In this document: positions 1 through 11,494 of the stretch, one piece after another
Layout of the letters: each line of letters begins with the position of its first letter
Position numbering within the stretch: the stretch's first letter is position 1
Assembly: GCA_023375785.1 (NCBI GenBank)
Contig: SZWC01000557.1
Location: 91,781 to 155,780 of the forward strand
Reading direction: 5' to 3'
DNA: 64,000 nucleotides
Source of the DNA: Penium margaritaceum
Taxonomy: Eukaryota > Streptophyta > Zygnematophyceae > Desmidiales > Peniaceae
Program-made: the position numbers and the translations under genes
Notes under the pieces: model-generated
What the model was told of the DNA's origin: nothing
Database searches by the model: none
The model's input: the letters and a program-made list of their open reading frames with translations, nothing else

Positions 1-2381
1 GTAGCAGAGAGGATGAATCAGACCCTCCTTGGCATGACAGGGTGCATGCTCTCTGACGCCAAGCTGCCTCCTAGGTTTTGGGCTGAAGCAGCACGCACGG
101 CTACGTATCTTGTGAACCTCACACCTACAGCAGCTCTGCGAAGGAGAGGTAAGAAGAAGCAGACACAGCAGCTGAAGACACCTAAAGAAGCATGGTCGGG
201 CAAGAAGCCGGACGCCTCCCATCTCAAGGTGTTCAGTTGCACCGGCTTTGCCAAGGTCCAGGCGGGTGAGGGTCCTGGAAAGCTCGATGCAAGAGTACGA
301 AAGTGTATTTTCATCGGCTATGACACTACCCACAGAGCTTATAGAATGTGGGTCGTAGGAGCTAAGAAGGTCATCCGCAGTAAAGACGTTGATTTCTACG
401 AACGTTCAGGGAGTAAGGGAGAGCTTCTTGAACTTGAGAACACTCCAAAACAGGGAGAGTGGCTCACTCTTCTTGAGGAGGGAGACGAAGCACCAGCACA
501 ATGGCATGGACTGGGTACTACAACAGTGAGAGAAGCTGATGAAGATGACTCGGAGGAATCAGCCTCCGAGTCGGATGTATCTGATCCTCCAGACCATGAG
601 GAGGATACCTCTCCTCCCATCGACGACAAAACAAACCTCCAGCCTCTACATCAACAGCAACAGCAAGCAGGCCCAAGGAGCAGTTCACGTCTGAAAGTTC
701 CTCGGCAGCATTACGATGCAGATAGGGGTGAATGGACAGGCTTCAACTATTTGTTCATGGTTCAAGAGGAGCCAACGTCTGTCGCAGAGGCACTCGCGCG
801 GCCTGACAGAGCTGAGTGGGACGAAGTAATTCGCAGTGAACTCAGCTCCATCGAGGAGAATGGGACATGGGTACTGGTGGACAGACCTGCCGGCGCTCAT
901 GTTGTGGGTTCCAAGTGGGTGCTGAAAGTAAAAAGGAAACAGGATGGTAAGATAGACAAGTACAAGGCCCGGGTGGTAGCCAAGGGGTTCTCTCAATGGC
1001 CTGGCGCAGAGTACGATGAGACATTTGCTCCCGTTGTGACGTTTGCCTCCATCCGGTCAATGCTCGCCATTGCTACTGCCAAGAACATGGAGGTCCACCA
1101 GATGGATGTCAAGACAGCCTTCCTTTACGGCAAACTTGACAAGGAGGTGCTGATGGAGGTTCCAGAGGGGGTTGATGCGCCCGAGGGCAAGGTGTGCAGG
1201 CTGGTGAAGGCGCTCTATGGGCTAAAACAAGCGCCAAGACTTTGGTACCAAGAGATGGATACATTCATGGCCAAGGAGTCCTTCATGTACTGTGACAACG
1301 ACCCTAGCATGTACGTGCATGAGAGCGACAAAGGGACTATGTTGGTCGCCTTGTATGTCGATGACCTGATTCTGTGCTCTTCTTCAACGCATCTGCTAGA
1401 CGATCTCAAGGGGCAGCTGAGTAGCAGGTTCAAGATGAAGGACATGGGTCCTCTTAACTTCTACCTTGGCATTTCCATCAAGCGTGACAGAGCCGCAGGT
1501 ACCATTAGCCTGAACCAGACAAAGCACATCAACTCCATCCTCAAACGATACGACATCGCAGATTGCAAGCCTGCCAACACACACATGAGCTCAGAGTGCA
1601 ATCACTCCACCTCCATGTCCCCATCCAACGAAGCGGAGAAAACTAACATGCTGGGCATCCCATATCATTCTGCAGTGGGCAGTCTGATGTGTGCCATGGT
1701 CTCCACCCAGCCAGATATAGTCCATGCTGTTGGGCAGGTGAGCCGGTTTGTGGCCAATCCTGGTCCACTACATTGGCAGGCTGTGAAGCGCATCATGCGC
1801 TACCTTAAGGGGACGCGACACGTGGGACTCCAGTTTGGAGGCATCGCTGGATCCGCGTCACTCCGTCTCATGTACTACACCGACGCTAACTAGGGAGGCA
1901 ATATCGACGACAGAAAATCCACCTCCGGCTTTGTGTGTATGCTAAATGGAGGTACTCTCAGTTGGGTGAGTCGCAAGCAGGAGTTTGTCTCTCTGTCAAC
2001 AGCTCAAGCTGAGTACATTGCATTGGCTGAAGTGTGTAAAGAGTTGTAGTGGCTTCGTAGCTTGCTCTCTGAGATGAAGGCACCACAGGCAACAGCAACA
2101 ATCATCAAGATTGACAACATGAGCGCGATTGACATGTCCAAGAACCCAGTTCTGTCCAGGCACACGAAGCACATCGAGATCCGCTACCACTATGCTCGGG
2201 ACTTGGTCTACAAGCAAACAGTGGAGCTGTAGTATGTCGGCACCAAGCTAAACCGGGCTGACATGCTTACAAAACCACTGGACAAGGATCTCCACCAGGC
2301 GGGCAGGCAAGGTATCGGCATGGTCAACGCAAGTGATGAAGAATGATGATGGAAACTGACGCAAGGTCCAAGGGAGAGATT
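1..2381 (+). mobile_element. Family A Ty1/copia element, pol 3' part (integrase end, RT, RNase H)
   Basis: This is the 3' part of a copia pol gene, cut by the window start. In order it shows the integrase C-terminal part (about 1-400), an acidic serine-rich linker (about 530-640), RT (about 780-1600) and RNase H (about 1870-2280). RT landmarks are KARVVAKGF near 964 and the catalytic YVDD at 1354-1365. RNase H keeps the YTDAN and STAQAEY motifs. One long open stretch covers most of the visible part and I count only about three breaks, so this is the youngest-looking copy here. The family copies RNA into DNA inside a Gag particle. A purine tract and LTR follow directly. The Ty1/copia assignment is firm from the integrase-before-RT order. 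Confidence 0.95.
2371..2381 (+). promoter_or_regulatory. Polypurine tract of family A
   Basis: A purine-rich run (AGGGAGAGAT) sits immediately before the TG that opens the LTR. That is the expected place for the primer of plus-strand DNA synthesis. The call rests on position and composition. Confidence 0.8.
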
Positions 2382-3036
2382 TGTTGAATATGTTTTCCCC
2401 TTGTTCAGTCTTGTACGACGAATCAGGAATGCTCTGCCCCTTGTGGAGGTATGACCCCTGGATTTGTTGTAGGGTGACTCAACTTTGCTCTGTCTCATGT
2501 GATATATGACATGTGAGTACACCATGTAGGTGAGTGGTTAACTTGGCCATTTTGTTGATTTGACCAAGTGAGAGGTCATGAGCTCGTTCTTGGCTCCATG
2601 CACATCTTGGTTGTTTTAGAAGCTTCCAAGAAAGAAACTCCATTGCTTCTGGGAAGCAAGACGACTGATCAGTCACCTTGGCACAAGGATGCTTATGTGT
2701 CAAGCCCACAGTGCAAGTGTCTTGGTGATGTGGCAGGGTCAAGTCACTTATTAGGAATGTGCTTTTGAGTTATAGGACTGGACAGACAGCTATAAAAGGA
2801 CTTGTCTTGCATGTTGATCAATTAACCCTTGCTTGATGCTCTCTTACGTATTGACGACTTGAACTCTTCTTGAGATGTAATGCTAATGCGCTAGTACTCT
2901 TGAAGGTGAAGTGTATGCGTGATTAAGTTTGGGGTGCACGACACGTACCTGCAAAGGAAGAAGGTGTACAAACCTTTGTGAGCTTTTTTGGGTTTCGTGG
3001 CTTCTCTGCCGGAGGTGGTTAGCTCAGTAGCTAACA
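2382..3036 (+). repeat. 3' LTR of family A
   Basis: The LTR opens with TGTTGAATA right after the purine tract and closes with CTAACA at 3036, giving TGTT/AACA ends and a length of 655 bp. From 3037 the sequence is recognisably family B RNase H-side DNA on the other strand, which fixes the outer edge. A TATA box lies at 2791. A 7-bp stem hairpin (GTTAGCT/AGCTAAC, 3018-3035) ends one base before the LTR edge. The 5' LTR would lie left of the window, so LTR divergence cannot be used to date the copy. Confidence 0.8.
2791..2798 (+). promoter_or_regulatory. TATA box in the family A LTR
   Basis: TATAAAAG lies 409 bp into the LTR, a normal position for the U3 core promoter of a plant copia LTR. Transcription would begin roughly 25-35 bp downstream. 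Seen by motif only. Confidence 0.65.
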
Positions 3037-6000
3037 GCGTCTTGTATAGATAGCGCATGATACGCTTGACTGCTTGCCAGTACTGCGGCTCGAGATTGGC
3101 CACAAACCTGCTCACTTGTCCCACACCATAGCAAATGTTAGGGTGTGTTCCTACCATGGCATGTATGAGGCTGCCTACCGCACACTAGTAGGGAATGCTC
3201 TCCATCTCACACCGTTCTGCTTCCATGTTGGGGCTCATGAACGAGGAGAGCTTGATGTCTGTTATCATGGGTGTGCTCATGGGCTTGCTCTCGTCCATGT
3301 TGTAGCGCTTGAGGACCTCCATGATGTACTTGGACTGGTTCAGCTCGATGGTGCCTGCTACTCAAATGCAGTGGACGGCTATCCCAAGGTAGAACTTTAG
3401 CGGACCCATGTCCTTCATCTTGAAAGTGTTGCTCAGATATATGTTTAGCTTGTTCAACGGCTTGACCGACGACAAGCAAATGATCAGGTCATCCACATAC
3501 AGTGCAACCAGTATCAAATCTTCCTAATTCTCTCACACATAGACACTATGACCATTCTGGCAGTGTGTGAAAGTGAACCCCGCCATGAAGCCGTTCATCT
3601 CCTTGTACCATATCCTTGGAGCGTGTTTCAACCCATATAGTACGTTCACCGGTTTACAAGCCTTGCCCTCTAGAGATTTCACTTCCTAGGGAATTTCCAT
3701 CAGCACTTCTTTGTCTAGCTTCTCATAGAGGAAATCTGTCGTGACGTCCATCGGGTGGCCCTCCAAACATATTGCAGCAGCAATGTCCAACATGGAATTG
3801 ATGGAGGCAAAGGTTACAGGAGCAAAGGTCTCCTTATCCTCTTAGCCTACACGCTGGGAAAATCCCTTCGCCACAACTCTTGCCTTGTACTTGTGGAAAG
3901 TATCATGGTGCTTGAAAATGTTCTAGAGTACCTACTTTGACCCCACCACATGCGTGTTTCGGGGCCTGTCCACCATATCTCTGGTTCTGTTCTCTTCAAT
4001 GGATGTGAGTTTGCAATCAAATGCCTCCTTCCACTTGGCCGTATCTGGCATGTTCATAGCCTTTGTTAGGGTCAAAGGGTCTCTCGGAGCCAAGCATGAC
4101 CAGCTGAGTCCGGTCTATTCCACACTCTTAGCATGGTGCTTGGGCGGATGTTTTTTTTGCACGTACTATGCTGAAGTGTTGCTCTTGGTGCTTCAAGGCT
4201 TAGTTGCTTTCTTGCTCCTACGTTTCCAGTGATCTGTTGTTTGAGGAACAGCCATCGGCCTTAGAGTGCGACTCAAAAGCCTTGGAGGACTTAGACTCAG
4301 TGTCAACGTTTGTTGCTTTGTCAGCCTGCACGGCCACTCCCCTTGCAACACCATCCTTCACTACTACCATCAACCATTTCTCAGTTGCCTGATCACCTGA
4401 CTGGAGCAACAATACCTACTCTCCTGATTTGGGAGCATAGACACGGTCCAGCGACTCTCCCTTGCCGAGCCTCTTTTCTTCAAACTCGACATTTTGGCTC
4501 TTGATGAGCTTTCTGGCCGATTGGTCTCATAGCCTGTATGCCTTGTGTGTAGTGTCGTATCCGACCATAAGACACTTGCAAGCACGTGCATATTGCTTGC
4601 CACTTTCTTCTCCTGCTTGGGCCTTTCCCAGGTTGTAGAGCCAAAGACCCTCAAGTGTTAGACATCTGGCTTCTTTTTTGACCAAGCCCCCTGTTTCTTC
4701 ATGAGCTGCTTCTATTGTTGCTTCTTACCGCACCTTCGAAGCGAGGCTGCCACAGTGAGATTCACAAGGTAGCAAGGGGTTCTTGTAGCTTCAGCCCAGA
4801 AGCGACATGGGAGTTTCGAGTGGAAGAGCATGCTTTGTATCAATCTGAGGATAGTCCGGTTCATCCGCTTAGCAACGCCATTAATCTTGAGTTGTAAGGC
4901 GTGGTGGTCTAGTGGTTGATATTGTGTTGGCTCAACCAGCCTTTGCACGCCTCATACTGACCACTGTTGTCCGTGCGCAGTGCCTTGACCTTCTTCCTTG
5001 TCTGCCGCTCTAACATCGCGACAAACTATTGCAGGTTCTCCTTGACCTCTCCCTTTGTCTTGAGGAAGTACATCTACATCTTGCAACTGTGGTCATCAAC
5101 AAAGGTCAAGAAATAGGTGATGACGACGTTCTAGGGGGTGCGGAATGGTTCACAGACATTGGACTAAATCAAGTCCAAGATTGCCGCCACACATTGCCCA
5201 TTACGCTCAAAGGGCTTTTTCTTTGCCTTGCCTTCGAGGCATAGCTCACATAACTTTTTGCACTTTTCCTCATCCTTGGCCTTGTATCCATATATCCCAT
5301 GAACCACTTCATGCTGGTGCATAGCTTGCAGTGTGCTGTCAGCCACATGCCCAAACTACATGTGCCACAACTCAACATCCGTGTCCATGGAGTTTGCCGC
5401 CATAGTGACGGCCCGGGGTGCATCATCGCGCTTTGGAGAATTGTGCTCTTCGACTGCAGGTTCACCCTCATTTGTACTCTTGAAGGGCTTGGTGTACAGC
5501 ACATAGAGCCCATCAACGCTTGGGACATGTGCGACAAGACTCTCCTTGGGATAGGAGATTTTGATGTCCTTGTTCTTGGCAATCATGGCCTCCTCCTCCG
5601 TGTAAGTGACCATCATGTCATGGTCCATATGTGGACACTGACAAGCGATGAGCCGGAAAAGAGGGCATGTAGACAACGTTCTTGAGCTTCAAGTATTTTT
5701 AGCACCATTGATGTTGATGCTGATTAACTTATCTCCCTCGCATCGTGCATGGATAAGGCTCTAGTTGGCACATTTGAAGTGCCGTTCAGTGTCCTAAATG
5801 GAGATGAACCCATCCTTCTCCTTTGGAAAGTAGTGGTTTGTGCTGGGGTCAAGTCGGTAGGCTACACGCTTGAGCATTGCCGTTCCCTTGGTTCCTTGCA
5901 CGGTCTCAACCATCATGTTTGTCAACTCCTTCTTACCCCTTTTGTTACCCTCATATCTACCACCATGATCTCTGTCCTCCTTCTTGGTAGGCGTGCACTC

Positions 6001-7163
6001 TCGTGCCCAATGCTGATGCTTGGTACAGTTATGGCACTTTTAGGATGCTTTGAACTCTTTCCAATGCTACCATTGTCATTTCTTTTAGTGCAAGTGCTTC
6101 CACTACTACTCTGACCAAAAGAGCAGTTGTTGCCACAAGCAACGTACAGTGTAGCATAGGCTGAAATGTTAGCCTCACTACCACTGTGACGCATGGCCTC
6201 ATTGCGCATGTACTTTGACACTGTCGCGAACGTCAAATCCTTCTCTTTCCAGCCGCCAAAGCCGTTGATTGGAGGACACCCCCTTTCAGGTAGCTCCATG
6301 AGGATGATCATTGCTTACATGTTGGTGTTGATTTCTTAGTTCATTTCAGTCACTTGTCGTAACATTCCTTGAAACTGCAACAGAATGTTTGGAATCGACT
6401 CTCCCTTGCTCACTGTCATCAAAACCAGCCTTTGAAGGATAAAGAGATTAATTCCAAGAGCCATTGATTAGAGTCCACGTGCAACCTTGCCACAAGTCTT
6501 TGATGCATGTGTGATACATTGGAGATGGACATACTGTGGCTCATGCACTGATGTCACAAGAATCGCAAGCGCCATGTCATTTTTGACACTCCACGTTTCA
6601 TATCCAATATCTGATTTTGGAGGTTCATGCTCTTCTCCAATGAACATCTCCAAGTAGCCACGTACTGGCATGACAATCTCAAATTGCCATTCCGATAAGG
6701 AAAACACTTTTCCCCATGAACTTTGACATCCCACCATAAGCATGCTCAAGGATGAGCATTACGAGTGTCGTCATACTGCTTCTCTATTTCTCCCCTATTT
6801 TGCTTTGTTGAGGGAAATGTAGGCTGATGCAGGCTCTCATCTGCTACCAGACTGGAAGGTGCAGTCCTGTTGCCTTACCCTTAGCTGTTGATTGCCTGCA
6901 AACAAAGAAGAACGCAGACTATTGAACCAAGGGTCGTGCCTCCAAGGGGGGAGCCTATCCTGGTTACGGCTCAAAAGTCGTACCTCCAAGGCCAGAGTTT
7001 ATCCTTGGACGTTGGTTGCTATGTGCCAACACCCGCTGTTGGAGCTGATGAAGTTGATGGAGCAGATGGAGCTGATGGAGCTGATGCGCGCTGCAAGACA
7101 GAGAGGGCGAGAGCATGCGCATAGGCATAGTTTAGAACTAGTCAGTGTGGGCCCATAACCCTT
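3037..7163 (-). mobile_element. Family B Ty1/copia element, gag to RT, minus strand
   Basis: Read on the minus strand from 7163 down, this shows a leader (7163-6750), gag (about 6750-5940, with the zinc-knuckle region near 6000), protease and GAG-pre-integrase (about 5720-5330), integrase (about 5330-4370) and RT (about 4090-3060). Recognisable stretches include a gag start-side segment around WSVKNDMALAILVTSVHEP, integrase-side YTPQ-like context near 4900, and an RT end with VGQVSRFVANLEPQYWQAVK. Its 3' end is interrupted by family A, whose LTR edge falls exactly at 3036/3037. It carries many breaks (tens) and is an old fossil. Confidence 0.9.
7147..7161 (-). promoter_or_regulatory. Primer-binding site of family B (initiator tRNA-Met anticodon arm type)
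   Basis: Read on the minus strand the site is GGGTTATGGGCCCAC, two bases inside the LTR edge. The plus strand reads GTGGGCCCATAACCC, which matches the anticodon arm of plant initiator tRNA-Met as recalled. Drosophila copia and yeast Ty5 are known to prime from this internal part of the same tRNA. The same site, more or less decayed, follows every family B LTR end in the window. Confidence 0.8.
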
Positions 7164-7630
7164 TGTCAACCTGCCTGAGGCTACGGTCTAGAAAATAGGC
7201 TGTGACACAATAGTTCACGCCGATCTCTCTTGGTATTGTAACCAAGAGATGATATCACCCTCAGTACCAAGGTTCCGCATTCAGCAATTAAAAACTATCA
7301 CTTCCTTGCAGTGTGTCCTTAGCACCTGGTCACTTTCACGCAAGGAGCAAATTCTTTGGGGCTTAGACCAACCAATGTTTATTTAGTATCTGCCTCTGGT
7401 GGACAACTCTGTTAGGAGTCTCAAATGTAAGAATTGTACTCAATGATAGAAAACTGACAAGTTTTTATAGTCGTAAATCCAGCCTGTAGCCTAGGCGCGC
7501 AGTGGCTCCTAAGCCTTTTTGGGGACAATATGGATTCAATCATCCCCAATGCCTACATGGCATTCCCTCTAACCACCAAGTGGCACAAGCCACCATGAAA
7601 AACCTTGGAATGTTGTAAGATGTCTCTTGG
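7164..7630 (-). repeat. Family B 5' LTR, U5-side part
   Basis: Starts on the plus strand with TGTCAACC, the complement of the LTR 3' edge GGTTGACA, next to the primer site. It aligns with the complete LTRs at 12065 and 39561 but stops at 7630, where plus-oriented family B leader sequence begins. It holds the conserved LTR hairpin at 7227-7248. Confidence 0.85.
7227..7248. promoter_or_regulatory. Conserved LTR hairpin
   Basis: A perfect 8-bp inverted repeat (CTCTTGGT / ACCAAGAG) with a 6-base loop. The same hairpin recurs at the same place in other family B LTRs (for example 39614-39635, and weaker at 12750-12771). Position downstream of the TATA box suggests it lies in the transcribed R/U5 part. 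The role is unknown. Confidence 0.7.
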
Positions 7631-7996
7631 CCTACATCAGCCTACATCAACCTACATCAGCCTAAAAAGAGGAAAGAAAAGAGAAACAAAGAGGCAGTAT
7701 GACAACACCCGTGGCGCTCATTCTGGAGCAGTCAACGGTGGGATGTCAAAGCTCACAGAGTCTGGTTTTCCCTTGTAGAAATGGCAATTTGTGGACACTG
7801 AACGTCACTTCACATGTGCCAACGACAGCCATGTGCTAAGGACACGGTGCAAGAAAGTGATTCCTATGAACTGCTCAGTGTCGAAAGTTTGCTTTGAGGG
7901 TGCTATCATCTCTTGGTTGCAATACCAAGCACGGTCGATGCAAACCATTGTGTCGGAACCCATTTTCTAGACCTTCAACAAAGGCAGGTTGAAACA
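7631..7996 (+). mobile_element. Rearranged family B remnant: leader end, gag start, U5
   Basis: Contains the end of a family B leader with a short CCTACATCAG-type repeat (7631-7670), the usual gag start (ATG at 7699, MTTPVAL), a short piece matching the protease region, and then the U5 end of a family B LTR up to GGTTGAAACA near 7996. The middle of the element is absent. Its LTR edge abuts family B RNase H sequence, so it looks like a B copy inserted into another B copy. Confidence 0.7.
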
Positions 7997-8386
7997 TCAA
8001 ATTGTCAAAAGCATGCAAGAGACACAATGACTATGCGGTTTGCTTGCCGAGATGAAAGGGCCATAAACGAGGCAACAGAGGTCCGTAGTGACAACAATAA
8101 TGCAATGAAAATGGCAGAGGATGATGTCATCTATCGGCGGACCAAGCACATTGCCATCTAGTAGCACTAATCACTTGACCTGGTCGTGAAGGAGATTGTG
8201 TACCTCAAATACGTGGAGACCAAGAAGATTCTCGCAGATTATTGGGCAAAGGCACAAGCTAGCCCATTGCACTCTACACGTGCTTAAGGCATCCTTATGG
8301 TCAACGCAGCGGACAAAGACTGAGGCAAAGACTGCGGAAGAGTGGAGAGATCTTATAGCTAATGGATAGAGGTGCAAGGGAGAGTT
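7997..8386 (+). mobile_element. Family B RNase H end and 3' untranslated part
   Basis: Matches the RNase H C-terminal part seen at 21930-22275, including an RNase H stretch of the type VRSDNNNAMKMAEDD and the D-IYRRTKHI segment. A purine tract (CAAGGGAGAG, about 8375-8384) precedes the LTR at 8387. Only the 3' tail of pol is present here, and it is old and broken. Confidence 0.75.
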
Positions 8387-9058
8387 TTTTAACCGGATAT
8401 GCTCCTTGTCCATGGCGGATATTTGGATAGGCACAAGATGGACTAGGCATGCACTGCTATCTTGGAGTATCATGAGTCTGGTCTACATAGACAAGGTATG
8501 CAATCCTTCTTTGGAGCAATTCCTCTCGGTCTAAACAGGATAGTGTAGCCAGCAAACACAACCTAGGACAACTCCTTGTGGCATAGACATTGGAGAGTTA
8601 GTCTCTGGAGTGAGAGGTCACTGTGTCAAATTCGAGCCTAGTGAATAATATTCTTTGTGACCAAAGGTGGACAGGAAGGTTCTAAGAGACATCTTAGAAA
8701 ATTCCAAGGTCCTTTGTAGTGGCTGGCGCCCCTTGGTAGTTACGAGGAGCGCCATGTAGGCAAGGGGGATTATTTAGTCCCGATTGATCCCAAAGTGGCT
8801 CATCCATGGAGCCATTGCGCGCCTCCGCTAGAGGCTGGTTCTAGGGCTATAAGAACCTGTCAGTTGCCTGTCATTGATTACATCTCTTACCTTTCAGACT
8901 CCCAACAGAGTTGTTCTAGAGGCAGACACTAAACAAGCATTGCTTGGTCTAAGCCTCAGGAGTTTGCACATCGCGCGAGAGTTACCTGGTGCTAAGGACA
9001 CAAAGAGAGGAAGTGATTCCTTTGCAGTGCTCTTTATGGAACCTTGGCCCTAGCGGGG
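8387..9058 (+). repeat. Family B 3' LTR
   Basis: Opens TTTTAACC (decayed TGTTGACC) after a purine tract and continues through the two U3 direct repeats (8430-8540), a TATA-like TATAAGAAC near 8850, and the R/U5 stretch ending in a truncated form near 9058. From there the sequence aligns with the family D leader. Confidence 0.8.
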
Positions 9059-9811
9059 AGCGGTTAGCCAGGGCTATACTCTTTTCTCTTAGTAAGACTC
9101 TTGCCTTGTGATGACCATAACTCTCATTTATCTGTCAAATTTGGAAAGTAGCACATGCATATTGAATGTTTTTGAAAGCTTTGTACTGGTACAAAAATGT
9201 ATGCATTCCATGAGTACATATGGGAGAAATATTGTTTACAAGCTAGCTGGTCTGAGTTGGAGTAGGAGCAAAAGCATACCTTGTTTTAAAAAGGGCATAT
9301 CCTTTCAAATACCTTGTTTATGACCCTGTGTGATGTGCCCATCTGAAAGACTTTGAGCTGAATTGTGCAGAGGTGGGATCGTTGTTTTCCAAATTCCCAA
9401 GCACTTAGCCTGTACAGTCCATTTTGTATCAGAAAACGTATGGTGGAAGCTACAACACAAGCAGGGGTAGCACAGCCAATCAAGGGCAGCGTTGAGCATC
9501 ACAAAGAATTAAAATGGCATCGGTAGGCATGGTAACAGCAGCCTAGCCCTTGAAGAAGCTAGAAGGACACGCCAACTTCACGTTTCGGAAGATCCGTACC
9601 CGCCTCCTTTTGGAGGAGAGGGGCGTATGGGAGGTGGTAAGCGGCAACGAGCGCGCTCCGCCTCCACCAACAAAAGGCATCACCGCAGCTGAGGTAGTCG
9701 TAATGAAGACGCCGCAAAAAGGTGGAGTAGATGCAAGTTCATCTTCAACTGCAGCACCGGCATATGAGGAGTAGAAGAGAAGGACAGGTAGGCCTACATC
9801 CAAGGAGCTGA
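9059..9811 (+). mobile_element. Family D leader and gag start
   Basis: Aligns, in opposite orientation, with 27540-28260 of the minus-strand D element. It covers the long leader (about 9059-9545) and the beginning of gag (about 9546-9800). The gag piece reads KLEGHANFTFRKIRTRL then WEVVSGNE, typical of the copia Gag N-terminal domain. It joins family B integrase-end sequence near 9812. Few breaks are visible in this short gag segment. Confidence 0.75.
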
Positions 9812-11121
9812 GATGTTCAGTTTGATGAAAGGACGCGCGGCAAGGGAGAGTCAGTGGATCCTGTCCATGCTCCCAAATCAGAGTAGTGGGTTGTGTTGCT
9901 CAAATAAGGTGATCAGGCACCCTTGAACTGGCAAATGGTGCCACTAAAGGATGGTGGTGCACGGAGAGTGGCTGTGCAAGCTGACACAGAGACAGACTCT
10001 AACACTCAATCGAAGTCGTCCAAGGCCTGTGAGTCAAACTCTCACGCCCCTGGTGGTTCCTCAAACAATGGATCACTGGGAGCGTAAGGAGCAACAAAAG
10101 CAACTAAGCCTTGAAGCACCACTTGCAACACTTTGGCGTTGTATGTGCTACAAAAAACCTCCACCCAAGTACGATGCTGAGAGTGCGGAATGGACCAGAC
10201 TTAGCTGGTCATGTTTGGCTCAAGGAGAGCATGTGACCGTAATGGATGTTATGAACATGCCAGATCCAGCCAAGTGAAAGGAGGCAATGGATAGCAAACT
10301 CGCATCCATTCATGATAATGGAACATGGGTTCTAGTGGAAAGGCTTCAAAACTTGCACGGGTTGGGGTCAAAGATGGTATTCCGAATAAAGGTCAAGTAG
10401 GATTGCACTATAGACAGGTACAAGGCAGGAGTTATGGCAAAGGGGTTTTCCCATCGTGCAGGCTGAGAGTATAAGGAGACCTTTACGTCTGTCATCACCT
10501 TTGCCTCCATCACATCCATGTTGGGTATCGCTGCTGCTAAAGATCTAGAGGTTAACTAGATGAATGTCAAGAAAACTTTCATCTACAAGAAGATAGACAA
10601 AGAAGTGCTGATGGAAGTGTCCGAGTGAATGAGAGCTCTAGAGGGCAAGGTTTGCAAACTAGTAAATGCACTATACAGGACAAAACAGGTGCTAACGATG
10701 TACTACAAGATGATGGATTGCTTCATGGCCGTGCTCACCTTCACACACTGCTAGAATGACCCTAGTGTCTTTGTGCGGGGGAGTAGACAAGGCTTGATGT
10801 TGTTTGGAGTGTACGTGGATGACCTGATCATCTGCTTGTCATCGATCGAGCTGTTGAAGAAGCTGGAGAGAGATCTCATGAACAGGTTCAAGATTAAGGA
10901 CATGGGTCCACTCAAGTTCTAGATCACGATAGCCGTCCACCGTAATCAAGCAACCGGTACCATCGAGCTGACCCCGACGAAGTACATCATGGAGGTCATC
11001 AAGCACTACAACATGGAGGAATTCAAGCCCATGAGCATATGCATGACAACAGACATCAAAATATCCTCCTCCATGAGCCCTAACACGGCAGCAGAATGGC
11101 ATGAGATGGAGAACAGTCCCC
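9812..11121 (+). mobile_element. Family B integrase end to RT fragment
   Basis: Begins in the integrase C-terminal part and linker (about 9812-10180) and runs through RT (about 10200-11110). Recognisable RT parts are the fingers with KARVVAKGFSHRAG-like sequence near 10430, the MDVKTAF-like region near 10560, and a YVDDLI-type catalytic loop near 10815. It stops at a family D LTR fragment. It is heavily broken (many breaks). Confidence 0.85.
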
Positions 11122-11494
11122 TAATTGAAAGACATAGTGGCAAAATGTATACGGTCCAAGTTTGAAGCCGATCTAACAGTCTCATTGGGAGATATGACTT
11201 CTTTAAGTTTATAGGATCATCAACAGCTTGTATCTAGGTGAGCATGGGCGATGGCTTCATGCTTTTCTCTGAGAAAAGAAAATGACAAAAGGCCCAGGGT
11301 CAAGACTTAATGATAGAAATATCCAAAAGGGTCCTAGGTTCTTGGGTTGCCTTGTCACAGTGTGGTCAATATGAAAAGACTATCTTTCCATGCTTTTTAG
11401 GTGAGGTGAGATCCTTGTGTGCTAGCCGTGGACACATGGCAATTCTGTATGGAATTTTGGTATGTATGACCACTAGGAGGGATTTGTCATAAAT
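11122..11494 (+). repeat. Family D LTR fragment
   Basis: About 370 bp aligned with 44935-45290 of the D 3' LTR and, in opposite orientation, with 23350-23700. Both LTR ends are absent. Confidence 0.75.

Noticed and set aside
18-314. Open frames on the strand opposite family A pol (also 396-629 and 685-996)
   Set aside because: They mirror the real pol frame, show no domain, and are rich in the low-complexity composition expected of antisense shadows.
541-680. An acidic, serine-rich host protein
   Set aside because: It is the variable linker between integrase and RT of family A, in frame with both.
7147-7161. A tRNA gene or tRNA fragment gene
   Set aside because: Only about 15 bases match the initiator tRNA, with no acceptor stem, T-arm or flanking structure, and the match sits beside each LTR, so it is a primer-binding site.
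9550-9774. A small independent gene of 74 codons
   Set aside because: It aligns with the start of family D gag in the opposite-strand copy at 27560-27800, and is a gag remnant.
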